From Deltaproteobacteria bacterium (GTDB lineage Bacteria; Desulfobacterota; JAENJC01), in NCBI GenBank assembly GCA_030646755.1, contig JAUSKU010000018.1:1-50965 (forward strand): a stretch of 50,965 bases of DNA, written 5' to 3'. Every line of letters begins with the position of its first letter. The stretch's first letter is position 1. Made by a program: the position numbers and the translations under genes. Below, one piece after another: positions 16,412 to 26,161 of this stretch. The notes under the pieces were generated by a model, which saw nothing but the letters and a program-made list of their open reading frames with translations, searched no databases and was not told the origin of the DNA.

Positions 16412-17094
16412 CGATATCATTATGCCTTATGGTGTGGAATGAACTCGATGGGTGCAAAACAGATGTGCCATCGCTCTCTCGTGATGCATTCGATGAAATC
16501 TATGCCATTGATGGAGGAAGTACGGATGGTACTGTTGAATATTTAGAATCCATGGGTATCCCGGTATATCTGCAACCAAAGAGGGGCCTGAACGCCGCGT
16601 ATGTATACGCGGCAGAGATGTCGAAGTGTGATGCGGTGGTCGTGTTCTTCCCGAAGGGTACGACCCCGGTCCAGGATTTACTGAAGTTTCGGCCGCTTTT
16701 TGAGGAAGGGTATGAACTGATAGTGGCGAGTAGGAATATCAAAGGCAGTATGAATGAAGAAGACAGCAAGATTCTTAAACCAAGAAAATGGGGAGTTCTA
16801 TCGTTAGCATATCTTGCCTCTCTCATGTGGCGGCGCGAGGGATATATGATAAAAGATGTCCTGCACGGTTTCAAGGGGTTTACTGTTCCCGCCTTCAGAA
16901 GAATAGCTCCGCTCGATTACGGTCTCTCTATAGATATTGAGATGGTGGTCAGATCGTATCGCCTACGCCTGAAAAGAACTGAATTCCCGACTTGTGAAAC
17001 ACCGCGGTCATACGGGAGTACTCACTTCAAAATACTTCCAACGGGAATAAAAATTATGAAATATTTATGGCATGAGTTTCATCGGAAGATATGA
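16408..17094 (+). CDS. Family 2 glycosyltransferase lacking an obvious DxD
   Basis: This is a 228-residue GT-A fold protein with a typical GT2 start (LCLMVWNELDGC), AIDGGSTDGTVEYL as the first nucleotide-binding acidic block, and KRGLNAAYVYAAEM. Where GT2 enzymes usually have a D.D motif it reads VVVFFPKGTTP, so the metal-binding aspartates are missing or displaced. No membrane helices are present, unlike GtrB/DPM1 relatives. It starts with GTG, overlapping the FAD protein gene, so the two products probably act together. Confidence 0.75.
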   Translation: MTISLCLMVWNELDGCKTDVPSLSRDAFDEIYAIDGGSTDGTVEYLESMGIPVYLQPKRGLNAAYVYAAEMSKCDAVVVFFPKGTTPVQDLLKFRPLFEEGYELIVASRNIKGSMNEEDSKILKPRKWGVLSLAYLASLMWRREGYMIKDVLHGFKGFTVPAFRRIAPLDYGLSIDIEMVVRSYRLRLKRTEFPTCETPRSYGSTHFKILPTGIKIMKYLWHEFHRKI

Positions 17095-17097
17095 GAT

Positions 17098-17178
17098 ATG
17101 GCTACTGGATTAGGAATGACCAGGGAGCAGGTTGCGGCCTCGACAATACGCTTTATTGATGAAGGAGGTAAGGTATGA
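17098..17178 (+). CDS. Very small ORF between GT2 and gmd (26 residues)
   Basis: ATG at 17098 opens a 26-codon frame ([20 protein letters not shown] and six more residues) whose TGA overlaps the gmd ATG. It fills the gap between two genes exactly, and the gmd ribosome site GGAGGT lies inside it. It could be a translated leader, a remnant of a lost gene's C-terminus, or chance. I recognise no family. Confidence 0.25.
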   Translation: MATGLGMTREQVAASTIRFIDEGGKV

Positions 17179-18260
17179 AGACAGCGCTAATCACGGGTAT
17201 AACGGGACAGGACGGAGCCTATCTAACCGAGCTTCTTCTCGGGAAGGGGTATATGGTCCACGGGATAAAACGTAGAGCATCTCTTTTTAATACAGACAGG
17301 ATAGACCATCTATATAGGGATCCTCATGAAAAGGAGGTAAGGCTCAAGCTTCATTACGGAGACCTTACCGATGCCACCAACCTTATCCGTATAATTCAGG
17401 AGGTCCAGCCTGACGAGATATATAATCTTGCTGCCCAGAGCCATGTTATGGTCTCCTTTGAGACCCCTGAATACACTGCTAATGCGGATGCGCTTGGCAC
17501 ACTGAGGCTTCTTGAGGCTATAAGGATACTGGGGCTTGGAAAGAAGACACGATTTTACCAGGCATCTACATCGGAATTGTACGGAAAGGTCCAGGAGACC
17601 CCACAGAAGGAGACCACGCCATTTTACCCGCGAAGCCCGTATGCAGTGGCAAAGCTGTATTCATACTGGATTATCGTAAACTACCGTGAGGCCTATGATT
17701 TGTATGCCTGTAATGGGATCCTTTTTAATCATGAGTCGCCGCTACGCGGCGAGACCTTTGTGACACGCAAGATTACACGAGCCGTGGCACGGATCAAGCT
17801 TGGGATACAGAAGAAACTGTACCTCGGCAATCTGAACTCATTAAGAGACTGGGGGCATGCAAAGGATTATGTGGAGGCACAGTGGTTGGTACTCCAGCAG
17901 GAGCAGCCCGATGATTATGTAATAGCCACCGGCGAGCAGCATTCAGTAAGAGAGTTTGTGGAAAGATCCTTTCATGAAGTCGGGATCGATATAGAGTGGC
18001 GGGGTGAAGGTGTTGATGAGAAGGGGTATGAAAAGGATACAGAAAGGATCCTTGTTGAGGTGGATAAGCGCTATTTCCGTCCGACAGAGGTAGAGACCCT
18101 CCTCGGAGACCCCACAAAAGCAAAGCAGAGGCTCGGGTGGACGCCGAAGGTTACATTCAAGGAACTGGTTTCAGAGATGGTGATGGAAGATCTCAGAGAG
18201 GCGGAGCGGGATCAGCTTTGCAAGAGGGAAGGATATAAGGTCATGAGGTATCATGAATAA
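17175..18260 (+). CDS. gmd: GDP-mannose 4,6-dehydratase
   Basis: Gmd converts GDP-mannose to GDP-4-keto-6-deoxymannose. The NADP motif [10 protein letters not shown] is at residues 8-17, followed by [34 protein letters not shown], the catalytic STSELYG and the YAVAK active-site motif ([12 protein letters not shown]). [17 protein letters not shown] and [19 protein letters not shown] are near-invariant in Gmd. The 361-residue length is normal. A strong GGAGGT site precedes the ATG. It overlaps the fcl gene by 8 bases. Confidence 0.96.
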   Translation: MKTALITGITGQDGAYLTELLLGKGYMVHGIKRRASLFNTDRIDHLYRDPHEKEVRLKLHYGDLTDATNLIRIIQEVQPDEIYNLAAQSHVMVSFETPEYTANADALGTLRLLEAIRILGLGKKTRFYQASTSELYGKVQETPQKETTPFYPRSPYAVAKLYSYWIIVNYREAYDLYACNGILFNHESPLRGETFVTRKITRAVARIKLGIQKKLYLGNLNSLRDWGHAKDYVEAQWLVLQQEQPDDYVIATGEQHSVREFVERSFHEVGIDIEWRGEGVDEKGYEKDTERILVEVDKRYFRPTEVETLLGDPTKAKQRLGWTPKVTFKELVSEMVMEDLREAERDQLCKREGYKVMRYHE

Positions 18261-19194
18261 GTCATCCAGGATTTATATCGCAGGTCATCGCGGACTTGTC
18301 GGGTCTGCCATATGTAGAAGGCTAAAGTTGGAAGGATTTGGGAACCTTGTGGTGAGGACAAGCAAGGAGCTTGACCTCAGGCGGCAGTCAGAGATTCAGG
18401 CCTTTTTTGAAAAAGAAAGGCCTGAATACGTATTTCTGTCAGCCGCCAAGGTAGGTGGAATACTGGCCAACAATAGCTATCCTGCGGATTTTATATACGA
18501 CAATATAATGATAGAGGCCAACATTATCCATGCCTCTTATAGGTATAGCGTAAAGAAGCTCCTATTCCTCGGCAGCTCTTGCATATATCCAAAGCATGCC
18601 CCGCAGCCTATAAAAGAGGAATATCTTCTGACTGGCGAACTGGAGCCGACGAATGAGCCCTATGCCATAGCGAAGATAGTAGGCCTAAAGATGTGTCAGG
18701 CCTATAACAGGCAGTATGGTACAAACTTTATTTCAGCGATGCCAACAAACATTTACGGCCCATATGACAATTTTGATCTTAATACGTCCCACGTCCTCCC
18801 TGCATTGATAAGAAAATTCCATGAGGCAAAAGTGGAGAATAAACCTGAAGTTGAGATATGGGGTACTGGAACACCGAGAAGGGAGTTCCTTTACGTAGAA
18901 GACCTTGCGGATGCCTGCCTGTTTTTGATGGAAAAGTACGATGGCTCAGAGATCTTTAATATAGGAGTTGGAGAGGATATCTCGATCAAAGATGTTGTAA
19001 TCCTTATCAAAGAAATAGTCGGCTACAAAGGAGACATCCGGTATGACAACTCAAAGCCTGATGGAACTCCAAGAAAACTTTTAGATGTCTCTAAGCTGAC
19101 CTCCCTCGGTTGGATTGCCAGGACTAACATCAGGGATGGAATACTCAAGACATATGAGTGGTACATGCATGCGTCGGATAAGGTTGCCAAATAG
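18253..19194 (+). CDS. fcl: GDP-L-fucose synthase
   Basis: This bifunctional epimerase-reductase makes GDP-L-fucose from the Gmd product. The glycine motif [10 protein letters not shown] is at the N-terminus, followed by [27 protein letters not shown] and the YAIAK catalytic pair. [20 protein letters not shown] and [19 protein letters not shown] are signature blocks. It has 313 residues. Its start lies inside the end of gmd, a common arrangement that couples the two steps. Confidence 0.96.
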   Translation: MNKSSRIYIAGHRGLVGSAICRRLKLEGFGNLVVRTSKELDLRRQSEIQAFFEKERPEYVFLSAAKVGGILANNSYPADFIYDNIMIEANIIHASYRYSVKKLLFLGSSCIYPKHAPQPIKEEYLLTGELEPTNEPYAIAKIVGLKMCQAYNRQYGTNFISAMPTNIYGPYDNFDLNTSHVLPALIRKFHEAKVENKPEVEIWGTGTPRREFLYVEDLADACLFLMEKYDGSEIFNIGVGEDISIKDVVILIKEIVGYKGDIRYDNSKPDGTPRKLLDVSKLTSLGWIARTNIRDGILKTYEWYMHASDKVAK

Positions 19195-19222
19195 TGACGC
19201 AGATACCGATAATTATGAATTT

Positions 19223-22200
19223 ATGAATTTAAGAGATTTTTTAAAAAAATTTTTAAAGATACCTGGTTTTTTCGTTTATTCAACCGTGCGTGCAAAAGAC
19301 TGGTATTTAAAGAGAGGTCGTCTTCCCCGGATAAAGGAACTCCCTATTCTTGTGCGGCGGGCGCTGTATGAGTGGCCGCTTAGTGGAGGCGTGGGTTCGC
19401 CTGGAAGTAACCTCGAATTTAAGACCCCCAAAAGATTGGATCCCTATGAGACCTGGCTTGATGTAAATAAATGGAATAGCAAGAAAGAGGCCTTTCTGAA
19501 AAAGCGCCTTGAGAAGGTCAAGACCCCTCCTCTATTAAGCGTAATCATGCCCGTTTATAACACCCCTCCAAATTTTTTGGAACTCGCTATCAGGAGCGTA
19601 GTGGAGCAGGTTTATGAAAACTGGGAGTTGTGCATTGCCGATGACGCGAGTTCCGATAATAGCGTTCATCAAGTTTTAAATAAATGGACAGAAAAAGACC
19701 CCAGAATTAAAATTCTATACCGTGAAACCAACGGCGATATCAGCGTTGCTACAAATGCCGCTGCATCCATGGCTGACGGGGAATATCTTGTATTTCTTGA
19801 CCATGATGACGAGTTTTCGCCGGATGCATTAGGTGAAATCGCTCTATACGTTACGCAAAATCCTCATACAGACTTGCTGTATTCGGATGACGACAAGATA
19901 GGCATAAATGGGAAGCGTTTCGCTCCTCAGTTCAAGCCCGACTGGTCTCCGGAATTGTTGCTTTCGTATATGTATTTCAGCCATGCCTTTGTCATCAGGC
20001 GAAGGCTGTTTGAGGAAATAGGGGGAGCCAGAGTAGGATTTGAAGGGTCACAGGATTACGATATTGCATTAAGGGCTTCCGAAAAAGCGAGGCATGTGGG
20101 CCATATTCCGCTAGTCCTGTACCATTGGCGTGTCCTGCCTAATTCTACAGCCTCTTCCGGAGGAGCAAAACCGAAGAGTTTTGAGGCTGGGAGAAAGGCT
20201 GTTCAGTATGCCTTAGACAGGCGTGGAATACCAGCGGAAGCCTATCAGCCTAATTGGGCATTAAAGGCTGGCGTAGGAATTTTCAGCCATAGGTTCACTA
20301 TCAGTAATTGTCCGAGCGTAACGATTATAATCCCTACGAAAAATCAGGCAGCGATTCTCAGGCGATGCGTTGATTCCATATTTAAGAATACGGAATACAC
20401 AAACTATGAGATACTTATAATCGACAATGATAGTGACGATCCTGAAACGACGGCGTACCTTGAAGAGATAGTTGCCCACCCCATCGTCAAGGTCGTGAGG
20501 ATCAGTAACCCTGGCGTTAAGTTTAACTACGCTTATATAAACAACAGGGCAGCCGAGACAGCAAGTTCGGAGTATATCCTGTTTTTGAATAATGATACCG
20601 AGATACTGAGTAAAGACTGGCTGTCACAAATGACAGGGTATGGGAAAATAGAGGGCGTAGGCGCTGTGGGTGCCAGACTCTTATATCCAGACAAAAAGAT
20701 ACAGCACGCGGGCATTATTATTAAATTTTACTATGGGATGGCGGGACACGCCTTCAAGGGGCTGCCGGAGTGGGATTCAGGGTATTTGAGTTATTCAAAA
20801 GTTTTAAAAAATTACTCTGCTGTCACGGCGGCGTGTCTGCTTACCCCTCGTAAACTTTTTTTAGAGATTGGAGGATTTGATGAAGTCAACTTCAAGATCG
20901 CGTATAACGATGTGGATTACTGCGGAAGGCTGATTGAAAAAGGATATAGAATCGTCTATACGCCAGATGCTGAATTGATCCATCATGAAGGGTTTTCGAG
21001 AGGCTTCAGCGACGACCCAGTTGAAAATTTTAATTTCAGAAAGAAATATTACAGCAGAAAGGACAAATATTATAATCCAAGTCTGTCTTTTGAGAGCGAG
21101 TACTTCGAAATTTACCCTCGGTCCGTATTTTTGGGGGATATTGATACGAAGATAAAAACCCTTATGTGCACTCATAACCTGAACCATGAGGGCGCTCCCT
21201 ACAGCCAGTACGAGTTGACAGTCGGTCTTAAACAAAAGGGATTGATAGAGCCCACGATATTGAGTCCGATAGATGGCCCGTTAAGGGAACTATATGAATC
21301 TAACGGTATAAAAGTAGTAATTAATGAGCATTTGAATTTGGTTTCGGAGCCAGAAAGATTTAAAGAAAATGTAAAACAACTTTCGATTTTTTTCAAGAGA
21401 TCCGGGGCTGAACTGGTATACGGGAATACACTGATTAATTTTTCTGCCATAGCCGCTGCAAAAGATGCCGGTCTCCCGTCTGTATGGAACATAAGAGAAA
21501 GCGAATCCTGGCAATATTATAATGATTGGTTGGGTAATACTAAGGCCGGCGAAGCAGTGAAGTGCTTTGAGTATCCATACAAGATAATCTTTGTTGCTCG
21601 CGCAACTAAAAGCATCTATACCACTTTCAACACTAAACACAATTTCATGGTGATTTACAATGGGCTTAATCTAAACAGGTTGTATGCTGAAGGAGACAAG
21701 TATGGAAGAAAGGCTGTCAGGGACGAATTAGGAGTTACGGATGACGATTTGATGATATTGCTGCCGGGCACAGTATGTGAGAGGAAAGGACAGCATGACC
21801 TTGTTCTTGCCCTGCAGAAAATAAATATTGATTGTCTGCAGAGAGTCAAATGTTTTATCGTTGGTGATATCCCCAATCCATACAGTATTAAACTTCATGA
21901 AATAGTTGAGGGGTTGCCTGCCGAGGTTAAGCGAAGGGTGCAAATTCTACCCATAACACCGGAAATAGCCAAATATTATAGAGCCAGTGACATATTTGTA
22001 TGCACATCAAGGATCGAAAGTTTCCCGAGAATTGTTTTGGAGGCGATGGCATTTAATCTCCCTATTATAACAACACCAGTATTTGGAATAAGGGAACAAG
22101 TTCAGGAAGGGGGTAATGCCGTATTTTTTGACCCTGGTGATATTGTGGCATTGGCAAAAGCGATAGAGGATCTTGTAACAAATAGCGAAAAAAGGAAAGG

Positions 22201-22303
22201 CTTTTCGGAGAACTCAAAATATGTCCTTCAGCAATTGGAAACCTTTGAAGAAATGGTAGATGCCTATGGCAGGGTTTTCCAGGAAGCATATTTAAGCAAA
22301 TAA
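19223..22303 (+). CDS. Three-domain glycosyltransferase GT2-GT2-GT4
   Basis: From the ATG at 19223 the protein has 1026 residues. The first GT2 domain (about 105-330) has LLSVIMPVYNTPP and DHDDEFSPDAL; the second (about 365-600) has VTIIIPTKNQAAILRRCVDS and FLNNDTEILSKDWL. The C-terminal GT4 domain (about 670-1020) has LLPGTVCERKGQHDL and the E-x7-E region in SRIESFPRIVLEAMAFNLPI. An in-frame ATG at 19115 would overlap fcl by 80 bases and seems unlikely as start. Multi-GT proteins of this kind often build repeat units processively. Confidence 0.85.
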   Translation: MNLRDFLKKFLKIPGFFVYSTVRAKDWYLKRGRLPRIKELPILVRRALYEWPLSGGVGSPGSNLEFKTPKRLDPYETWLDVNKWNSKKEAFLKKRLEKVKTPPLLSVIMPVYNTPPNFLELAIRSVVEQVYENWELCIADDASSDNSVHQVLNKWTEKDPRIKILYRETNGDISVATNAAASMADGEYLVFLDHDDEFSPDALGEIALYVTQNPHTDLLYSDDDKIGINGKRFAPQFKPDWSPELLLSYMYFSHAFVIRRRLFEEIGGARVGFEGSQDYDIALRASEKARHVGHIPLVLYHWRVLPNSTASSGGAKPKSFEAGRKAVQYALDRRGIPAEAYQPNWALKAGVGIFSHRFTISNCPSVTIIIPTKNQAAILRRCVDSIFKNTEYTNYEILIIDNDSDDPETTAYLEEIVAHPIVKVVRISNPGVKFNYAYINNRAAETASSEYILFLNNDTEILSKDWLSQMTGYGKIEGVGAVGARLLYPDKKIQHAGIIIKFYYGMAGHAFKGLPEWDSGYLSYSKVLKNYSAVTAACLLTPRKLFLEIGGFDEVNFKIAYNDVDYCGRLIEKGYRIVYTPDAELIHHEGFSRGFSDDPVENFNFRKKYYSRKDKYYNPSLSFESEYFEIYPRSVFLGDIDTKIKTLMCTHNLNHEGAPYSQYELTVGLKQKGLIEPTILSPIDGPLRELYESNGIKVVINEHLNLVSEPERFKENVKQLSIFFKRSGAELVYGNTLINFSAIAAAKDAGLPSVWNIRESESWQYYNDWLGNTKAGEAVKCFEYPYKIIFVARATKSIYTTFNTKHNFMVIYNGLNLNRLYAEGDKYGRKAVRDELGVTDDDLMILLPGTVCERKGQHDLVLALQKINIDCLQRVKCFIVGDIPNPYSIKLHEIVEGLPAEVKRRVQILPITPEIAKYYRASDIFVCTSRIESFPRIVLEAMAFNLPIITTPVFGIREQVQEGGNAVFFDPGDIVALAKAIEDLVTNSEKRKGFSENSKYVLQQLETFEEMVDAYGRVFQEAYLSK

Positions 22304-22335
22304 CGCTTTTCTTATCAATTCGTGGAGCTAAGGTT

Positions 22336-23547
22336 ATGTTTAATCTGAATAAGTGGATGGCAAAGTGCCTGAACTATAAAAAGAATGTATTTCGGCAATT
22401 TACTTACGAGAGGCCGTCTTTCACAAAAAAATATCAGGTTTTCAAGGGCGTAAATAGCGACCGGAAAAGCCTTATTAGAAAGATATCTTTCCTGACCACT
22501 TATCAGGATGAAAACTCGCAGAGATACAGGGTCTATAATCCGATTGAAGAACTTACTGAAGCAGGTATTGAATGTATTGTTTTTAAAGAAGACGGTACGG
22601 AAGATATGGAATGTATCCTCGATTCCGACCTATTAGTCGTTTTCAGGGTTGCTTCCAGCGATAATGTGATGAGAATTTTGAAAGAATTCAACCGCAGACA
22701 TATCCCAGTTGTATTTGACATCGACGACCTTATCTTTGAACCGGAATCCGCGGATCTTTTATATGCTGTTGCTATAATGGATGAGACTGAAAAATCCAAG
22801 CGCATAGAGGATATGTGCCGGGTCAGGGAAACTTTATTAGCAAGTGATTATGTGACGTGTTCTACGGAAGCCCTATCTAAAAGGGTTGAGAGGCTTAACA
22901 AAAAGTCCTACGTATTTCCGAACACAATTAACACTTCTCAATATAATCTTGCTGAAATTCTTAGAAAAGAGAAAAAGCCTCAGCTTGATAATAGAGTAAA
23001 ATTAGGGTATTTAAGCGGGACAAGGACCCACGAAAAAGATTTTCAGGAGGCCTCGGACGCTCTTTACGAGGTCATGAAGAGAAACGGGGAAGCGGAGTTG
23101 TACGTGGTGGGCATACTCGACCTCGACAATAAGTTCTTAGGCTTCGGAGATAGGGTTGTGCGCGCTCCTCTTATGGGGCACCTGGAGATGCTCAGGTACC
23201 TCTCCAGGATGGACATTAATCTTGCTCCGCTTGAGATTAATAACGCCTTCACAGACTGTAAAAGCGAGCTTAAGATATTCGAGGCCGCACTTGTGGGGGT
23301 GCCTACGGTAGCATCTCCCACGGACTCTTACAAAAGATGCATAGATGACGGTGTAAACGGCTTCCTGGCGGCTACAAAAGAGGAGTGGGTAAATAAAATC
23401 GAGTATTTGATACATGATAAAAGACTCAGAGATGAAATGGCAGGACGAGCGAACAGTGACTTTGTAAAAGGTTTTTTTATAAAAAATATTATTGGAGATC
23501 TCATAAGGATATATGAAAACATTGCCTTGGATTATAGAAAAACTTAG
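22336..23547 (+). CDS. GT4-like glycosyltransferase
   Basis: A 403-residue GT-B fold protein. The N-terminal half has QRYRVYNPIEELTEAGIEC and a VVFDIDDLIFEP block, typical of a subgroup of GT4 enzymes often found beside multi-GT2 proteins. The C-terminal half has KLGYLSGTRTHEKDF, DINLAPLEINNAFTDCKSELKI and LVGVPTVASPTDSY, forming the nucleotide-sugar site. The sugar is unknown. Its end overlaps the possible start of the following methyltransferase. Confidence 0.82.
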   Translation: MFNLNKWMAKCLNYKKNVFRQFTYERPSFTKKYQVFKGVNSDRKSLIRKISFLTTYQDENSQRYRVYNPIEELTEAGIECIVFKEDGTEDMECILDSDLLVVFRVASSDNVMRILKEFNRRHIPVVFDIDDLIFEPESADLLYAVAIMDETEKSKRIEDMCRVRETLLASDYVTCSTEALSKRVERLNKKSYVFPNTINTSQYNLAEILRKEKKPQLDNRVKLGYLSGTRTHEKDFQEASDALYEVMKRNGEAELYVVGILDLDNKFLGFGDRVVRAPLMGHLEMLRYLSRMDINLAPLEINNAFTDCKSELKIFEAALVGVPTVASPTDSYKRCIDDGVNGFLAATKEEWVNKIEYLIHDKRLRDEMAGRANSDFVKGFFIKNIIGDLIRIYENIALDYRKT

Positions 23548-24238
23548 GGGAAGGTCAGTGGAAACCGAAGTCATCACAAGAGATTTGATCGCAAACACCT
23601 ATCTGAACGGAGCCGGAATAGAAATAGGCGCTCTACACAATCCCCTGAGAGTGCCGGGCCATGTCAGGGTCAAATATGTTGACCGGATGCCTGCGGAGGA
23701 CTTAAGGAAGCATTACCCTGAGCTTGGCACCCATAATCTGGTAAAAATAGATGTGATTGACGACGGCGAACGGCTTGCCGGTTTTGAAGACCAGAGCCAG
23801 GATTTCGTGATAGCCAACCACTTTCTCGAACATTCGCAGAACCCCATCGGGGTAGTGAACAATCAATTGAGGGTCATTAAATCCAACGGCATATTATATC
23901 TCGCTATCCCCGACAAGCGCTATACATTTGATATCGACCGGCCTGTGACGAGCTTTGAGCACTTGGTGAGGGACTTTGAGGATGGTCCAGGGTGGTCGCG
24001 AAGGCAACACTTCGAGGAATGGGTCACCCTTGTTGGCAAGACCCAGGGAATTGAAGAGATAGCCAGGCGCACGAACCAGCTACTTGAAATCGACTACAGC
24101 ATACATTACCATGTATTCACGGCCTCAGAGATAATGGAGTTTTTCTCGAGGCTTAAAAGATACGTAAAATACGCCTTCGAGACGGAGCTCATGTTCAAAA
24201 ACAACGCTGAGGTGATAGTGATACTGAGAAGGGTTTAG
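23513..24238 (+). CDS. Class I SAM-dependent methyltransferase
   Basis: A methyltransferase-fold protein with AGIEIGALHNPLRVP (motif I region), VKYVDRM (acidic strand end), FVIANHFLEHSQNPIG (motif II, DxxLEH-like) and LRVIKSNGILYLAIPDKRYTFD. This subgroup occurs in glycan clusters next to GT4/GT2 genes. The ATG at 23513 overlaps the preceding gene by 35 bases. GTG at 23558 has a strong AGGGGAAGG site at 23546 just past the previous stop and is a good alternative start (226 residues). The substrate is probably a sugar or glycan. Confidence 0.75.
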   Translation: MKTLPWIIEKLRGRSVETEVITRDLIANTYLNGAGIEIGALHNPLRVPGHVRVKYVDRMPAEDLRKHYPELGTHNLVKIDVIDDGERLAGFEDQSQDFVIANHFLEHSQNPIGVVNNQLRVIKSNGILYLAIPDKRYTFDIDRPVTSFEHLVRDFEDGPGWSRRQHFEEWVTLVGKTQGIEEIARRTNQLLEIDYSIHYHVFTASEIMEFFSRLKRYVKYAFETELMFKNNAEVIVILRRV

Positions 24239-24274
24239 CTTAATCATGGAAGAATTGAAACAGGTGCGAATAAT

Positions 24275-26128
24275 ATGTGCGGCATAGTAGGGCTGATAGA
24301 TTTATCAAATAAATATAGTCATCCAAATGTGATCCGAAGGTTGGCGGCAACTTTAGAGAATAGGGGGCCGGACGGTTACGGCGAATATATAGATGGCAGT
24401 GTTGCGATGGCCATGCGACGTCTTTCGGTCATTGACCTTGAGCATGGCTGGCAACCGCTTAAAAGTCTTGGCGGTCAGGTAGTTGCCTTTCAAAATGGCG
24501 AAATCTATAATTACAAAACACTGAGGAAAGACCTTGAAGAAGCCGGGTTCGTTTTCGAGAGCAACAGCGATACCGAAGTTCTTGCCCACGGTTATGCCCA
24601 ATGGGGAATAGAGGGTTTGCTTGAGCGCATTGACGGAATGTATGCCATCGCCATTCTGGATCGCAAAAGACGTGAACTCCACCTTGCCAGAGATAGGTTC
24701 GGGGAAAAGCCTCTTTTTTATTGCTATAAAGAGGGGTATTTTGCATATGCCTCCACTCTGCTGCCGCTGGCAGCCCTGCCATGGGTTGATACTGCGATAG
24801 ATATGCTCAGCCTTGACAGGTATCTGGCGTTGCATTATGTTCCGGGAGACAGGACGATATTTAAAGGAATTCGACGCGTTCTGCCCGGTGAAAGGTTAAA
24901 GGTCCTATTAGACCATCCTGTGCCCGAGCGACACCGTTATTACAGTATCCCTCTTGCAAGGCCGGGAAAGGTTGATGATGAGGAACTGGCTGTAGAAATA
25001 GAAAATGCTGTTGTATCGAGGCTTGTTGCTGATGTGCCGGTCGGCGTATTCCTTTCCGGTGGGCTTGACAGCTCTATTGTAGCAGCAATTGCTGCAAAGC
25101 ATAACCCTCACATAGCAACCTTTTCGATGGGATTTAAGTCTAAGAGTCATGATGAAAGCATTCATGCAAAATATGTTGCCAGGTCTATCAATAGCACCCA
25201 CCATCATTTTTTATTTGACAGCGACAATTTCAAGGATTTGCTCCCAAAGGTTGCTGCCGCCCTTGATGAGCCTATCGGCGATCAGGCAATGCTCCCCTTG
25301 TATTGGTTGTGCCGGGAGGCAAGGCAACATGTCACTGTTGCCCTCTCAGGGGAAGGGGCGGATGAGGTGTTTGCCGGGTATGGTTATTATAGTGAATTTG
25401 CACAAGAAAAGAGTTTCCGTGAGAAATTAAGTATTTTATTAAGGAGAAAGACGCTGAGGATTGGCGGACATACACGTCTCGTTTATAATTCAGTATCCGT
25501 CACCCCTTCAGGCTTCCCGTTGCTTTCCGATCCTGGAGATCGGGAGCGCCTGATAGGCAAGTCATATCCGGAAATGGACTCATGGGAAAAGGATTTGTTT
25601 TCTATGCTGAATAACACTTTTGACCCATTGCAGCGCGCCACTCTGACTGACATGGTCACTTGGCTACCCGACGACCTCCTCGTAAAGTATGACCGGATGG
25701 CAATGGCACATAGTCTGGAGGGCCGTGCTCCTTTTCTTCAACCCCGACTGGTTGAATTGGGCCTGAATCTGCCACAGCATGAAAGGATGGCAAGCGGATT
25801 GTCAAAAATTGCTCTGCGTCGTGTTGCTAAACGATGGTTGCCGTTAGACATTTTGGAGAGGAAGAAACAGGGTTTTGTGCTGCCTATGGCTAATTGGTTG
25901 ATGCAATGGTTTCAGGACAAAGGAGGGGTAGAAGCTTATTTCGCCTCGAGAGAGATGCCCGGAGTTGAGATGGAAAAGGTGATGAATTTAGTGCAAGTGG
26001 ATTTGAAAAACGGTATTCACAGGGAGAGGTTGGTTTTTGCATTAGTGCTTCTTTTTGAATGGTATAAATCATTTTCCGGGCGCTTAGAGGAGTTGCGTAA
26101 AGACTGCATTGCTATTCTGCAAAGCTGA
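24275..26128 (+). CDS. asnB: AsnB-type glutamine-dependent amidotransferase
   Basis: Class II glutamine amidotransferase fused to an asparagine-synthetase domain. Cys2 is the nucleophile (MCGIVGLID), with RLSVIDLEHGWQPL and FQNGEIYNY in the glutaminase half, and the pyrophosphate loop SGGLDSS in VGVFLSGGLDSSIVAA. GEGADEVFAGYGYY follows. At 617 residues it is a normal AsnB length. In glycan loci such proteins (for example WbpS in Pseudomonas O-antigen loci) amidate uronic acids to uronamides; that fits the UDP-HexNAc dehydrogenase at 346. A housekeeping asparagine synthetase is the alternative. Confidence 0.88.
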   Translation: MCGIVGLIDLSNKYSHPNVIRRLAATLENRGPDGYGEYIDGSVAMAMRRLSVIDLEHGWQPLKSLGGQVVAFQNGEIYNYKTLRKDLEEAGFVFESNSDTEVLAHGYAQWGIEGLLERIDGMYAIAILDRKRRELHLARDRFGEKPLFYCYKEGYFAYASTLLPLAALPWVDTAIDMLSLDRYLALHYVPGDRTIFKGIRRVLPGERLKVLLDHPVPERHRYYSIPLARPGKVDDEELAVEIENAVVSRLVADVPVGVFLSGGLDSSIVAAIAAKHNPHIATFSMGFKSKSHDESIHAKYVARSINSTHHHFLFDSDNFKDLLPKVAAALDEPIGDQAMLPLYWLCREARQHVTVALSGEGADEVFAGYGYYSEFAQEKSFREKLSILLRRKTLRIGGHTRLVYNSVSVTPSGFPLLSDPGDRERLIGKSYPEMDSWEKDLFSMLNNTFDPLQRATLTDMVTWLPDDLLVKYDRMAMAHSLEGRAPFLQPRLVELGLNLPQHERMASGLSKIALRRVAKRWLPLDILERKKQGFVLPMANWLMQWFQDKGGVEAYFASREMPGVEMEKVMNLVQVDLKNGIHRERLVFALVLLFEWYKSFSGRLEELRKDCIAILQS

Positions 26129-26161
26129 ACTTAAGACAGATCGGGAATTTTGGAGCATTAA

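Noticed and set aside
19115..19222. Longer N-terminus for the GT2-GT2-GT4 protein
   Set aside because: It would overlap fcl by 80 bases and adds an unstructured tail; the ATG at 19223 lies after the fcl stop.
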